From the NCBI RefSeq assembly GCF_000308595.1, contig NZ_BAGA01000132.1:62001-126000 (forward strand): a stretch of DNA of 64,000 nucleotides, read 5' to 3'. Positions 14,267-23,234 of the stretch are shown piece by piece. Numbering within the stretch: the first letter of the stretch is position 1; the number at the start of each line of letters is the position of its first letter. Origin of the DNA: Nocardia higoensis NBRC 100133. Lineage in GTDB: Bacteria; Actinomycetota; Actinomycetes; Mycobacteriales; Mycobacteriaceae. A program made the position numbers and the translations under genes. The notes below the pieces were generated by a model. That model searched no databases. It had not been told where the DNA came from and saw only the letters and a list, made by a program, of their open reading frames with translations.

Positions 14267-15322
14267 ATGACCACCGTCGAGGTTCCACACGGTTCACGCT
14301 CGGTCGTGCTGCGGGTCGCCGCGGTGATCGCCGAGACGGCCGACAGCCGCTCGCTGGTCTTCGACGTGCCCGAGGAATCGAGCGAGAAGTTCGCCTACCG
14401 TCCCGGCCAGTTCCTCACCCTGCGAATCCCCAGCGAGCTGACCGGTTCGGTGGCGCGCTGCTACTCACTGGCCAGTTCGCCGCACACCGACGACAAGCCG
14501 AAGGTGACGGTCAAGCGCACCGAGGGCGGCTACGGGTCCAACTGGGTCTGCGACAACGTCAAGCCCGGCGACCAGCTCGAGGTGCTGCCGCCCTCCGGCG
14601 TGTTCACCCCGGGAGATCTGGACGAGAACCTGTTACTGTTCGGCGCGGGCAGCGGCATCACCCCGGTGATCTCGATCCTCAAGTCGGCGCTGGCACGCGG
14701 CACGGGCAAGCTGGTACTGGTCTACGCCAACCGCGACACCGACAACGTCATCTTCGCCGACGAACTGCGCGAACTCGGCGCCGCGCACGCCGATCGCCTC
14801 AGCGTCATCCACTGGCTGGAGCCGCTGCAAGGCCTGCCCACCGCCGAGGCGCTGGCCACCCTGGTGCGGCCCTACAGCGAGTACGAGGCGTTCATGTGCG
14901 GCCCGAAGCCGTTCATGGACGGCGTGCACGAGGCGCTCGCCCGGCTCGGCATGCCGCGCAATCGCGTGCACGCCGAAGTCTTCAACTCCCTCGCCGGCGA
15001 CCCCTTCGCCGATCAGGCGCCGGTCGAGATCAGCGAGGCCGACGCCGCCGACGCCGCCACCGTCGAGGTGGAGCTCGACGGCGAGATCCACGAGCTGAAC
15101 TGGCCGCGCAAGCAGACCCTGGTCGACATCATGCTCGCCAAGGGCATCGACGTGCCCTACTCCTGCCAGGAGGGCGAGTGCGGATCGTGTGCGTGCACGG
15201 TCCTCGAGGGCGAGGTCGAGATGGACAACGCCGAGATCCTCGATCCGGAGGACATCGCCAACGGGTACATCCTGGGCTGCCAGGCGCGCCCGGTCACCGA
15301 TCGGCTCCGCATCCAGTTCTGA
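14267..15322 (+). CDS. kshB: 3-ketosteroid 9-alpha-hydroxylase reductase component KshB
   Basis: Electron-transfer partner of the Rieske oxygenase KshA, which opens the sterol B ring during cholesterol breakdown. 351 residues. FAD-binding barrel with RCYSLASSPH (about 68-77); NAD-binding domain with LLFGAGSGITPVIS and AFMCGPKPFMDGV; C-terminal plant-type [2Fe-2S] domain with C-x4-C-x2-C in CQEGECGSCAC and the fourth Cys in ILGCQARP. ATG 14267 is preceded by GAGAGGA. An exact KstR-box match sits just upstream. A phenylacetate- or hydrocarbon-linked oxygenase reductase is the main alternative; the box favours the steroid role. Confidence 0.88.
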   Translation: MTTVEVPHGSRSVVLRVAAVIAETADSRSLVFDVPEESSEKFAYRPGQFLTLRIPSELTGSVARCYSLASSPHTDDKPKVTVKRTEGGYGSNWVCDNVKPGDQLEVLPPSGVFTPGDLDENLLLFGAGSGITPVISILKSALARGTGKLVLVYANRDTDNVIFADELRELGAAHADRLSVIHWLEPLQGLPTAEALATLVRPYSEYEAFMCGPKPFMDGVHEALARLGMPRNRVHAEVFNSLAGDPFADQAPVEISEADAADAATVEVELDGEIHELNWPRKQTLVDIMLAKGIDVPYSCQEGECGSCACTVLEGEVEMDNAEILDPEDIANGYILGCQARPVTDRLRIQF

Positions 15323-15324
15323 GC

Positions 15325-15377
15325 CGGTTCCCCGGTCCGTGCCCGCGACCGGCCGGGTCGGCCCGCGACGGGAACCG
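15325..15377. terminator. Inverted repeat between convergent kshB and alkD-like genes
   Basis: CGGTTCCC at 15325-15332 pairs with GGGAACCG at 15370-15377, and the intervening GC-rich sequence can fold further. It lies right after the kshB stop, between convergent genes. No clear T-run follows, so terminator function is only likely. Confidence 0.4.
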
Positions 15378-15416
15378 CTGCCCCGGCCACGGTGGTACCA
15401 CCCGCGGCGGGCGGCG

Positions 15417-16148
15417 TCAGCGCGCGGCGCGGTAGGCGGCGCGGGTGGCGCGGTCCAGATGCTCGGTCGCGTAGGACAGTGCGGTGCGGCCCATTTCGGG
15501 TGCGTGGCGGTCCAGGAAGCCGGTGAGCAGGGCGCGGTCCACGCGCTTGCCCACTTCACGCAGCATCCAGCCGACCGCTTTCTGGATGAGGTCGCGGCGG
15601 TCGTCGAGCAGTCGTTCGCAGAGGGCGCATGTCGTTGTGGCGTCGCCGGATCTGATGAAGGCGAAGGTGCTCAGCAAGGCCACCCGCCGGTGCCACAGCG
15701 ATTCGGCGGCGGCCAGGTCGAACAGTTCGTCGCGCGGGCGGTCCAGCAGCCAGCGGCCGAGGAGGTACTCGGCGGAGGAATCGACCAGGTCCCAGTTGTC
15801 GACCCGGCCGCGGTGCACCGCGGCACGATAGCGGCGGACCGCTTCGGCCCTGGTGTCCTCGTCGAACGTACGTGGCCTGCTCGCGCGGTCGAAACGGGCG
15901 GCCAGGATGAGCAGGCCGGCCAGGCGTTCCTCGTGGATGTCGCTGTCGAGCAGGATCTCGATCTCGTCGAAGGGCAGATCGGCGAACCGGCGGACCACGG
16001 CGCGGGTGGCGGGCACCCGGACGCCGAGGAAGACATCGCCCTCGCCGTACTCCCCCGGACCGGTCTTGAAGAAGCGTTGCAGGTGCGCGGCGTCGGCCGG
16101 ATCGGCTGCCTCCGCCAGTGCCGCGCGCACCTGTGCTGCGTCACCCAT
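15417..16148 (-). CDS. DNA alkylation repair protein (AlkD-like)
   Basis: 243-residue all-helical HEAT-like repeat protein of the AlkD DNA glycosylase family, which excises bulky or positively charged alkylated bases. Recognisable blocks are FFKTGPGEYGEGDVFLGVRV near the N-terminus, VDNWDLVDSSAEYLLG in the middle with the conserved Trp and Asp, and LIQKAVGWMLREVGKR later. Those residues contact the damaged base in AlkD. ATG 16148. It is a lone gene convergent to kshB and followed upstream by the racemase gene in the same direction. Confidence 0.9.
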   Translation of the reverse strand: MGDAAQVRAALAEAADPADAAHLQRFFKTGPGEYGEGDVFLGVRVPATRAVVRRFADLPFDEIEILLDSDIHEERLAGLLILAARFDRASRPRTFDEDTRAEAVRRYRAAVHRGRVDNWDLVDSSAEYLLGRWLLDRPRDELFDLAAAESLWHRRVALLSTFAFIRSGDATTTCALCERLLDDRRDLIQKAVGWMLREVGKRVDRALLTGFLDRHAPEMGRTALSYATEHLDRATRAAYRAAR

Positions 16149-16193
16149 GCATGTCTCCGCTCGAGCCGGGCCGCACCGGATTCCGGTCGCGGG

Positions 16194-16955
16194 TCAGATG
16201 CGGGCGCCGAGGACCCGTCCGGATTCGTAGGCCGCCGCGCTCGCCGGCAGTGCGCCGGGCCGGCCGCTGTTGAGCACGCGCACCGTGCCCTCACCGGTAC
16301 TCGCCCGGCCGAGGCCGTCCACCTTCCTGATGGCCTGGGCCGCGACCGCCTGCGCGCTGTCGAACAGGCGCACGCCCACCGGCAGCGTGGCCAGGATGGC
16401 ATCGGCCACCAGCGGGTAGTGCGTGCAGCCGAGCACCACCCCCTCGGTGCCCTCGGGGGTCTGCTCGGCGGCGCGGGCGATGGCATCGGTGGCCGCGGAG
16501 AGATCGCCGCGGTCGATGGCGTCGGCCAGGCCGTGGCAGGCCACCCCGGTCACCTCCGCCTCGCCGCCGAACCTGGCGATCAGGTCGGCCTGGTAGCGGC
16601 TGGCGGTGGTGGCGGCGGTCGCCCACACAGCGACCGAACGGCAGGACGCGGCGGCCGGCTTGATGGCGGGCACGGTGCCGATCACCGGTACGCCTGGACC
16701 CACATCGGCGCGCACGTGTTCGAGGGCCGTGACACTGGCGGTGTTGCACGGCAGCACGATGACCTCCGCGCCGGACTCCAGCGAGGTGCGCGCCGCGCCG
16801 ACGACCCGTTCGATCGTCCACTGTTCCGGTTTCGGCCCCCACGGCGCGCCGTCCGGGTCGAGCTGTAGTAGCAGGTCCAGATCCGGGCGCAGTTTCCGCA
16901 GCCAGGCGGCCGTCGGCAGCAGCCCCAAACCCGAATCGATGAGCGCGACGATCAC
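16194..16955 (-). CDS. Glutamate/aspartate racemase family protein (MurI-like)
   Basis: 253 residues of the Asp/Glu racemase superfamily. Both catalytic cysteines are in place: PCNTAS near residue 69 and GCTHYPL near residue 178, so racemase chemistry is plausible. The usual DSGVGG N-terminal motif is DSGLGL here, and the substrate-loop YGP region reads PWGP, so it may be a paralogue of the housekeeping MurI rather than MurI itself. MurI supplies D-glutamate for peptidoglycan; a D-amino-acid supply role for another pathway is possible. No neighbouring cell-wall genes help decide. Confidence 0.75.
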   Translation of the reverse strand: MIVALIDSGLGLLPTAAWLRKLRPDLDLLLQLDPDGAPWGPKPEQWTIERVVGAARTSLESGAEVIVLPCNTASVTALEHVRADVGPGVPVIGTVPAIKPAAASCRSVAVWATAATTASRYQADLIARFGGEAEVTGVACHGLADAIDRGDLSAATDAIARAAEQTPEGTEGVVLGCTHYPLVADAILATLPVGVRLFDSAQAVAAQAIRKVDGLGRASTGEGTVRVLNSGRPGALPASAAAYESGRVLGARI

Positions 16956-17173
16956 CCGACAACCGTATTACAGGCCGATCCGGGCGCTTCATCGCCGGTG
17001 GAGCCGCCCGGGCCGATGTCTGCGAACCGCCGTCGCGGCTGCTGCGCGACGGCCGGGCGCACCCCGCTCGGCCGATGTCCGCGGCCCGTGGTCATCGCCG
17101 CGCTTCCGGTGCGATGATCGAGGGGCAAGCCCCATCCGGCGCGGACGATCCGCACAGCACCGGTTCGAGTGCG

Positions 17174-17262
17174 CCGGGACAACACCGCATCCGGTACGAC
17201 GACCGGGACAGCGCCACCTTCGGTCGGGCCGACCGGGACAATGCCGCATCCGGTGCGGCGGG
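17174..17262. repeat. Three imperfect tandem copies of a 29-30 bp unit
   Basis: Units begin with CCGGGAC at 17174, 17203 and 17233. Units one and three are closest, sharing the ACGCCGCATCCGGT-like middle (ACACCGCATCCGG versus ATGCCGCATCCGG). A more diverged related stretch (CCATCCGGCGCGGACGA) lies at about 17134. The repeats fill the 367-bp gap (16956-17322) between the divergent racemase and capA-like genes, which otherwise shows no gene. Confidence 0.55.
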
Positions 17263-17322
17263 CGGGACGATCAGGAGATGTCGGCCGTCGCGGGACGGCG
17301 GGCACGACGGCGGGTGGTCCGG

Positions 17323-18432
17323 ATGGACGGTGATCGCACCGCGGTGACGGTGCTGCTGGGCGGCGACGTCATGCTCGGGCGCGGCGTCGATCAGATCCTG
17401 CCGCATCCGGGACGCCCGGAACTGCGGGAGGGATACGTCCGCGACGCCCGGCGGTACGTCGAGCTGGCCGAACGGGTGAACGGCCCGATTCCCCGGCCCG
17501 TCGCATTCGACTGGCCGTGGGGCGAGGCGCGCACCCTCCTCGACGAACTGGCCCCGGACGTCCGCGTGCTGAACCTGGAGACCACCATCACCGGCGACGG
17601 TGAATTCGCGCCCTTCAAAGGCATCCACTACCGGATGCATCCGCGGAACACCGCCGCGCTGAGCGCGATCCGGCCCGACGCCTGCGCGCTGGCCAACAAC
17701 CACGTCCTCGACTTCGGCGCACGGGGAGCGGCCGACACCCTCGCCGCACTCGATGCCGCCGGCATCCGGCGGGCCGGGGCGGGTGCGGATCTCGGCGAAG
17801 CCGCGCGGCCCGCGGTAGTGCCGCTCGCCGACGGCCGCCGCGTGGTCGTGGTGTCCGTGGCCACGACATCGAGCGGTGTCCCCGCCTCGTGGGCGGCGCG
17901 CGACGACCGGGCCGGGGTCCTGCTGCTCGAAGACCTCTCCGCGCGCACGGCCGACACGGTGGCCGCGACGGCGTCCGCGAGCGGCGGCGATGTCACCGTG
18001 GTGTCGGTGCACTGGGGACCGAACTGGGGATACGGGACCGAGGCCAGCGAGACGCAGTTCGCGCGCCGTCTGATAGACGCCGGTGTCGACATCGTGCACG
18101 GGCATTCCGCGCACCACCCCAGGCCGATCGAGTTCTATCGCGGGAAACCGATCCTCTACGGCTGCGGTGACGTGATCGACGACTACGAAGGCATCGGCGG
18201 GCACGAGTCCTACCGCAGCCACCTGCGGTTGCTCTACCTGGCCGATGTCGAGCCCGGCGGCGCGACCGGCCTGCGCCTGATTCCGCTGCGCGTCCGCCGG
18301 ATGCGGCTCGAGCGGGCCGCGCCGGACGAGGCGCGCTGGCTCGCGGCCACGGTCGAGCGCATCAGCCGGCGCTTCCGTACCCGGGTCGGCCCGGCGGCGG
18401 ACGGCCTGCTGTCCGCGTCGCCGCAGCGTTGA
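17323..18432 (+). CDS. CapA/PgsA-family protein
   Basis: 369 residues of the bacterial capsule-synthesis CapA family, a metallophosphoesterase-like fold. Characteristic blocks are LLGGDVMLGRGVD at the N-terminus, VLNLETTITG, LANNHVLDFG, and HWGPNWGYG followed by VHGHSAHHPRP. The Asp, Asn-His and His positions form the presumed metal site. Unlike secreted CapA proteins it has no signal peptide or membrane anchor from this start. The frame extends further upstream, but that extension runs through repeats and looks non-coding. It is an isolated gene with no poly-gamma-glutamate genes nearby, so the true substrate is unknown. Confidence 0.85.
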   Translation: MDGDRTAVTVLLGGDVMLGRGVDQILPHPGRPELREGYVRDARRYVELAERVNGPIPRPVAFDWPWGEARTLLDELAPDVRVLNLETTITGDGEFAPFKGIHYRMHPRNTAALSAIRPDACALANNHVLDFGARGAADTLAALDAAGIRRAGAGADLGEAARPAVVPLADGRRVVVVSVATTSSGVPASWAARDDRAGVLLLEDLSARTADTVAATASASGGDVTVVSVHWGPNWGYGTEASETQFARRLIDAGVDIVHGHSAHHPRPIEFYRGKPILYGCGDVIDDYEGIGGHESYRSHLRLLYLADVEPGGATGLRLIPLRVRRMRLERAAPDEARWLAATVERISRRFRTRVGPAADGLLSASPQR

Positions 18433-18466
18433 CCGGTGCACGCCGCGGCGACGCGGCGGGCCGGTA

Positions 18467-19678
18467 CTAGGCGGTGGCCGGCTGACTGGTCGCGAGCAGG
18501 TCGGCGATCGGGGCCGCGGCGGCCACCTTGGCGCGAGCCTTCATGACCTGGGCGGTCATACCCGCGCCGACCACGCCGGTGAGCGCGCCCGCGCGCGAGT
18601 AGTAGGCCAGGAACTTGCGGCCGTCGTCGCTGACCACGACCACGTCGTCGCCGGCCGACGGGGTGCCGAGGGCCTGGATCTTGACGTCGTACTGATCACT
18701 CCAGAAGTAGGGCACCCGGGCGGCGGTGGGCGGTTCGGCGCCGAGCAGCGCGCAGGCGAGAAGCTTGGCCTGCTCGCCGGCATTGGTCCAGTGCTCCACG
18801 CGGGCCTGCTCGCCGGTGTCGTGCCGCCAGGCGGCCACATCCCCGACCGCCCAGACGTTTTCGGCGCTGGTGCGGCCGACCTCGTCGGCGAGCACGCCGC
18901 CACCGTCGGCCGGATCGGCGAGCGCCACATCGGATTCGGCCAGCCACTCGATCGCGGGCCGGGAGCCGACCCCGATGACGACCAGATCGGCCCGCACCTC
19001 GGCGCCGTCGGCCAGCCGCGCGCCGGCCACCCGGCCGTCCTCGCCGGCCAGCAGCGTCGCCAGGCCGACACCGCAGCGCAGGTCGACGCCCTCGTCCCGG
19101 TGCATCCGGGCCACCAGCGCGCCCACCTGCTCACCGAGCACCGACGCCAGCGGCGTCGGCTGCGGTTCCACCAGCACCACGTCGAGGCCGCTCGCCCGGA
19201 AGCTGGCCGCGACCTCGCAGCCGATGAAACCCGCGCCGACGACCAGGGCCTTGCTCGCGGCGGTCACCTCGGCGCGCAGCCCGATGGCATCGGCGTGATC
19301 GCGCAGCACATGGATGCCGGCCAGGTCCGGCAGACCGGGCAGGCGACGTGGGCGTAGCCCGGTGGCGATGATCAGATGGCTGTAGTCGAGCACGTCACCG
19401 TCGGCCAGGCGCAGACGGCGGGCCGCGGTGTCCACGCCGGTCGCCGCGACACCGAGGCGCAAGTCGATCGCCTTCTCCTCGAAGAACTCGGCCGGGCGCA
19501 GGGTGGTGTCGTCGGTCTCGCCGCGCACGAACTGCTTGGACAGCGGCGGGCGATCGTAGGGCAACCGAGACTCGTCGCCGAGCAGCACCAGCGGGCCCTC
19601 GTACCCGGCGCGGCGCAATTCCTCGGCAGTGCGCAGGCCGGCCAGACCGGCTCCCACGATGATGATCGGCGCGCTCAT
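18467..19678 (-). CDS. FAD-dependent NAD(P)H oxidoreductase (ferredoxin reductase type)
   Basis: 403-residue flavoprotein of the ferredoxin/rubredoxin reductase family that passes electrons from NAD(P)H to a ferredoxin, often for cytochrome P450s. FAD motif IVGAGLAGLRTAEELRRAGY at residues 7-26, YDRPPLSK, NAD motif VVGAGFIGCEVAAS near 147, and the second FAD motif VWAVGDVAAW near 275. The C-terminal reductase dimerisation domain carries PYFWSDQYDVKIQALG. Its place between the tuf cluster and the mft locus matches Rv0688 of M. tuberculosis. A KstR2-type palindrome lies 38 bp upstream of the ATG at 19678, hinting at sterol-linked control. Confidence 0.88.
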   Translation of the reverse strand: MSAPIIIVGAGLAGLRTAEELRRAGYEGPLVLLGDESRLPYDRPPLSKQFVRGETDDTTLRPAEFFEEKAIDLRLGVAATGVDTAARRLRLADGDVLDYSHLIIATGLRPRRLPGLPDLAGIHVLRDHADAIGLRAEVTAASKALVVGAGFIGCEVAASFRASGLDVVLVEPQPTPLASVLGEQVGALVARMHRDEGVDLRCGVGLATLLAGEDGRVAGARLADGAEVRADLVVIGVGSRPAIEWLAESDVALADPADGGGVLADEVGRTSAENVWAVGDVAAWRHDTGEQARVEHWTNAGEQAKLLACALLGAEPPTAARVPYFWSDQYDVKIQALGTPSAGDDVVVVSDDGRKFLAYYSRAGALTGVVGAGMTAQVMKARAKVAAAAPIADLLATSQPATA

Positions 19679-19715
19679 TCAACCCGTCCTTCCATAGACG
19701 ACACCCGCCGAGCCT

Positions 19716-19729
19716 AGCAAGTGCTTGGT
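19716..19729. promoter_or_regulatory. KstR2-type box upstream of the ferredoxin reductase gene
   Basis: AGCAAGTGCTTGGT fits the KstR2 consensus AnCAAGnnCTTGnT at all fixed positions. It is 38 bp upstream of the flavoprotein ATG, a normal operator position. KstR2 controls HIP (sterol C/D-ring) catabolism genes. Other TetR proteins use similar CAAG/CTTG sites, so the regulator is inferred. Confidence 0.6.
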
Positions 19730-19796
19730 AATTTTCGGGTTCTCCCCCTGGCCGGCGACTGTGCCCGCAAAGCGGCCCAATCGTGTCCATCGCTCT

Positions 19797-19814
19797 ATCG
19801 ACCGGGCGGTCGAT
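19797..19814. promoter_or_regulatory. 18-bp inverted repeat, candidate operator of the SPW/TetR unit
   Basis: ATCGACCG-GG-CGGTCGAT is a perfect 8+8 inverted repeat with a 2-bp spacer, 46 bp upstream of the SPW protein gene and next to a TATA-like run (TCTATACC). Size and symmetry suit a TetR dimer. The TetR gene two cistrons downstream is the natural candidate. Confidence 0.55.
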
Positions 19815-19860
19815 CAGGTCTATACCGAGGTCAGGACCACTTTCACCGCAGGAGGACATC

Positions 19861-20217
19861 ATGCTCACCGATTCGCGCGCTCAGGACCTCCTCGCCGTCG
19901 TCCTCGGCGCTTTCACCGCACTCTCACCGCTGTGGGTGGATACCAGCACCCGGGCCATGTGGACCATGATCGTGCTCGGCGTACTGATCGCGCTCACCGG
20001 CCTGGCCCAGATGGCGCGTCCGTCGATGGCGATGGCCGACTACGCGATGGCGCTGTTCGGCGCGTTGCTGTTCCTTTCGCCGTGGGTCATGGACTTCACC
20101 GGGTTCCGCGGGGCGTCCTGGACATCCTGGGTGGTGGGGCTGGTCACCGTGGTGGTCGCCCTCGCGGCGCTGCCCGTCGTGACCGGGCGTATGCACCGCA
20201 CAGTCACCCATCACTGA
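19861..20217 (+). CDS. SPW-repeat membrane protein
   Basis: 118-residue integral membrane protein. It has four hydrophobic segments and two copies of the SPW signature: ALSPLWVDTSTRAMWTMI near residues 19-37 and FLSPWVMDFTGFRGASWTSW near 71-90. The start is ATG 19861, chosen because CAGGAGG lies 6 nt upstream; the frame could open further upstream but without a site. The function of this family is unknown. It is followed 34 bp later by a TetR gene and preceded by a strong inverted repeat, so it is probably the regulated target of that repressor. Confidence 0.85.
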   Translation: MLTDSRAQDLLAVVLGAFTALSPLWVDTSTRAMWTMIVLGVLIALTGLAQMARPSMAMADYAMALFGALLFLSPWVMDFTGFRGASWTSWVVGLVTVVVALAALPVVTGRMHRTVTHH

Positions 20218-20251
20218 TCGCGTCCCCCCGCCCGTTCCGGGCCGTACCGAT

Positions 20252-20875
20252 ATGCGCAGCTCCACCCGCACCGGGCGCCGCCGTCGCGCCGCGCGCGACG
20301 GTGACGCCCGGGAACTCATTCTCGACGCGGCGGAGGACCTCTTCGCCGCACACGGCTTCGACGCGACGCCGACCTCCGCCGTGGCGGCCGCGGCCGACGT
20401 CCCTAAAGGACTCGTCTTCTATTACTTCCCCACCAAGGACGCGATCCTGTCCGCACTCGTGAGCGAACGGGTGCCCGCGCAGCCGGTGCCCGACATCGGT
20501 TCGGTCGTCCTTCCCGGCGACCCGGCCACCAGCCTGCTGAACCTGCACTCCGCGCTGAATCCGTGCGACCACCACACCTCGGTGCTGCGCGTGATCCTCT
20601 GGCGCGAGGCCGACACCCACCCCGACGTGCGCGAGCAGTTGCGCCGTCTGCGCGACCACCTGCTGGAGGTGACCACGCGAGTACTACAGGCCAGCGCCCC
20701 CTCCCCGGTCGAACCCGGCACGCTCCGCGCCTGTGCGCTGACCTGGGTGTCGGCCATGTTCACGGTCACCGGTTCCGACCGGCTGCACGCGCTCGGCGGA
20801 CTGCCGTTGCCGACCGCCGAGGAGGTCCTCGGCGTGGCGAAGGTGGTCGCGGCCGGGATGACCCAATCCGCCTGA
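20252..20875 (+). CDS. TetR-family transcriptional regulator
   Basis: 207 residues. The N-terminal helix-turn-helix is typical (LFAAHGFDATPTSAVAAAA, then DVPKGLVFYYFPTKDAIL) and follows a basic leader, STRTGRRRRAARDG. The C-terminal ligand domain is not recognisable to a known effector. ATG 20252. It lies 34 bp downstream of the SPW protein gene on the same strand, so it is probably co-transcribed. The 18-bp inverted repeat at 19797-19814 is its best candidate operator. Confidence 0.87.
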   Translation: MRSSTRTGRRRRAARDGDARELILDAAEDLFAAHGFDATPTSAVAAAADVPKGLVFYYFPTKDAILSALVSERVPAQPVPDIGSVVLPGDPATSLLNLHSALNPCDHHTSVLRVILWREADTHPDVREQLRRLRDHLLEVTTRVLQASAPSPVEPGTLRACALTWVSAMFTVTGSDRLHALGGLPLPTAEEVLGVAKVVAAGMTQSA

Positions 20876-20896
20876 GCCGCAACCACACTCGAACTG

Positions 20897-21706
20897 TCAG
20901 CGGTCGAGGAAGGCGATCACCTCGGCGGCGAAGCGGGGATGGTTGATCGCGCCCATGTGCCCGGCCCCGGGAATGATGACCAGCCGGGAATCGGGAATCC
21001 GGTCGGCTGTGCGCCGGAAGGACGCGGTCGAATAGAAGGTGTCCAGCTCGCCGCCGATCACCAGGGTGGGCGCGGTGAGCGTGGGCAGCCGATCGGTGAC
21101 GTCGAAACTGTCCTCGGCGAGCACGAACGCGAGCATGTCGGCGGGATCGTGCGGGCGGACCAGCGGATCGAGCAGCCACATCACCGCCTTGTCGACCCGG
21201 CCCCTCATGATGCCCGTGCCGGCGGACATATGGTGCAGCCCGCGCCTGCCTGCCGCCGCCGCCTCGGCGTAGCGCAACTGCGAGGATCTGGCGCGGTCCT
21301 CGAGCCGCGACGCCGACGCGGCCACCACCAGTCTGCGCACCACGTCCGGGTGGTCGAGGGCCAACTGCAAGGCGAGCGAACCACCCGAGGAGATGCCGAG
21401 CACGTCGACCGGGCTGCCGTAGGTGGCGCGCAACGCGGCGGCGTGATCGTCGGCGATCTCGGCCATCGTGACGCCTGCCCGCATCCCGGGGGCGCGGTTG
21501 ATCGCGCACACACGTCGGTGCAGGGCCAGCGGCGCCAGGGTGCCGATCTCGGCCTTGCGCATCATGCCGGTCGGATTGGCGTGATCGGGGGTGAACCAGC
21601 GCAGGAACACCAGCGGCGGCCCGGAGCCGAGGGCCCGATAGGGCAGTCCGAGCGGTAGCGTCCCCTCGACGATGTCGAGGTCGGCGGTGTTCGGGGCGGA
21701 GCTCAT
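20897..21706 (-). CDS. Alpha/beta-fold hydrolase
   Basis: 269 residues. Nucleophile elbow GISSGGSLALQ (Ser near residue 104), acid in IGGELDTFYS (about residue 218), and the catalytic His in PGAGHMGAINH (about residue 249) form a complete triad. The oxyanion region is GSGPPLVFLRWFTPDH. No signal peptide, so a cytoplasmic esterase or hydrolase of unknown substrate. ATG 21706. Convergent with the TetR gene and upstream of nothing obvious in its own operon; the tuf terminator separates it from the ribosomal operon. Confidence 0.88.
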   Translation of the reverse strand: MSSAPNTADLDIVEGTLPLGLPYRALGSGPPLVFLRWFTPDHANPTGMMRKAEIGTLAPLALHRRVCAINRAPGMRAGVTMAEIADDHAAALRATYGSPVDVLGISSGGSLALQLALDHPDVVRRLVVAASASRLEDRARSSQLRYAEAAAAGRRGLHHMSAGTGIMRGRVDKAVMWLLDPLVRPHDPADMLAFVLAEDSFDVTDRLPTLTAPTLVIGGELDTFYSTASFRRTADRIPDSRLVIIPGAGHMGAINHPRFAAEVIAFLDR

Positions 21707-21861
21707 CGATCCCTCCCAGCGTTTGCGAAAAGCGCGGATGACGGGGAACTGCTCTGCGGCCCAGATGGTCGCGGTCCCCAGTCTCGCACCCGCCTCGCCG
21801 CGCCCGATCGCCGCAGTGGGCGAATCTCCGGCAATCGGCGATGGTGGACCGGCCCCGAAAA

Positions 21862-21903
21862 CGCCGAACGGCGCCGCTCCGGGAAGGAGCGACGCCGTCG
21901 GCG
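21862..21903 (-). terminator. Rho-independent terminator of the rpsL-rpsG-fusA-tuf operon
   Basis: 24 bp past the tuf stop, arms CGCCGA/TCGGCG, ACGGCG/CGCCGT and CGCTCC/GGAGCG stack into a long stem with one mismatch. On the minus strand a TTTT run follows. Confidence 0.75.
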
Positions 21904-21926
21904 TGGATCAGAAGCGATTCAGCGAA

Positions 21927-23117
<1,191 letters not shown>

Positions 23118-23234
23118 TGTGGTGTCCTCCTGGACTTGTTGGTTCCTGCATGCAGCAGTGCGGTTTTGTACTTACTGGGGTCGTGCTGACGCCCGGTGAG
23201 CCCGGGGCAAGTGTGCCACCTGCCCCGGATGGGA

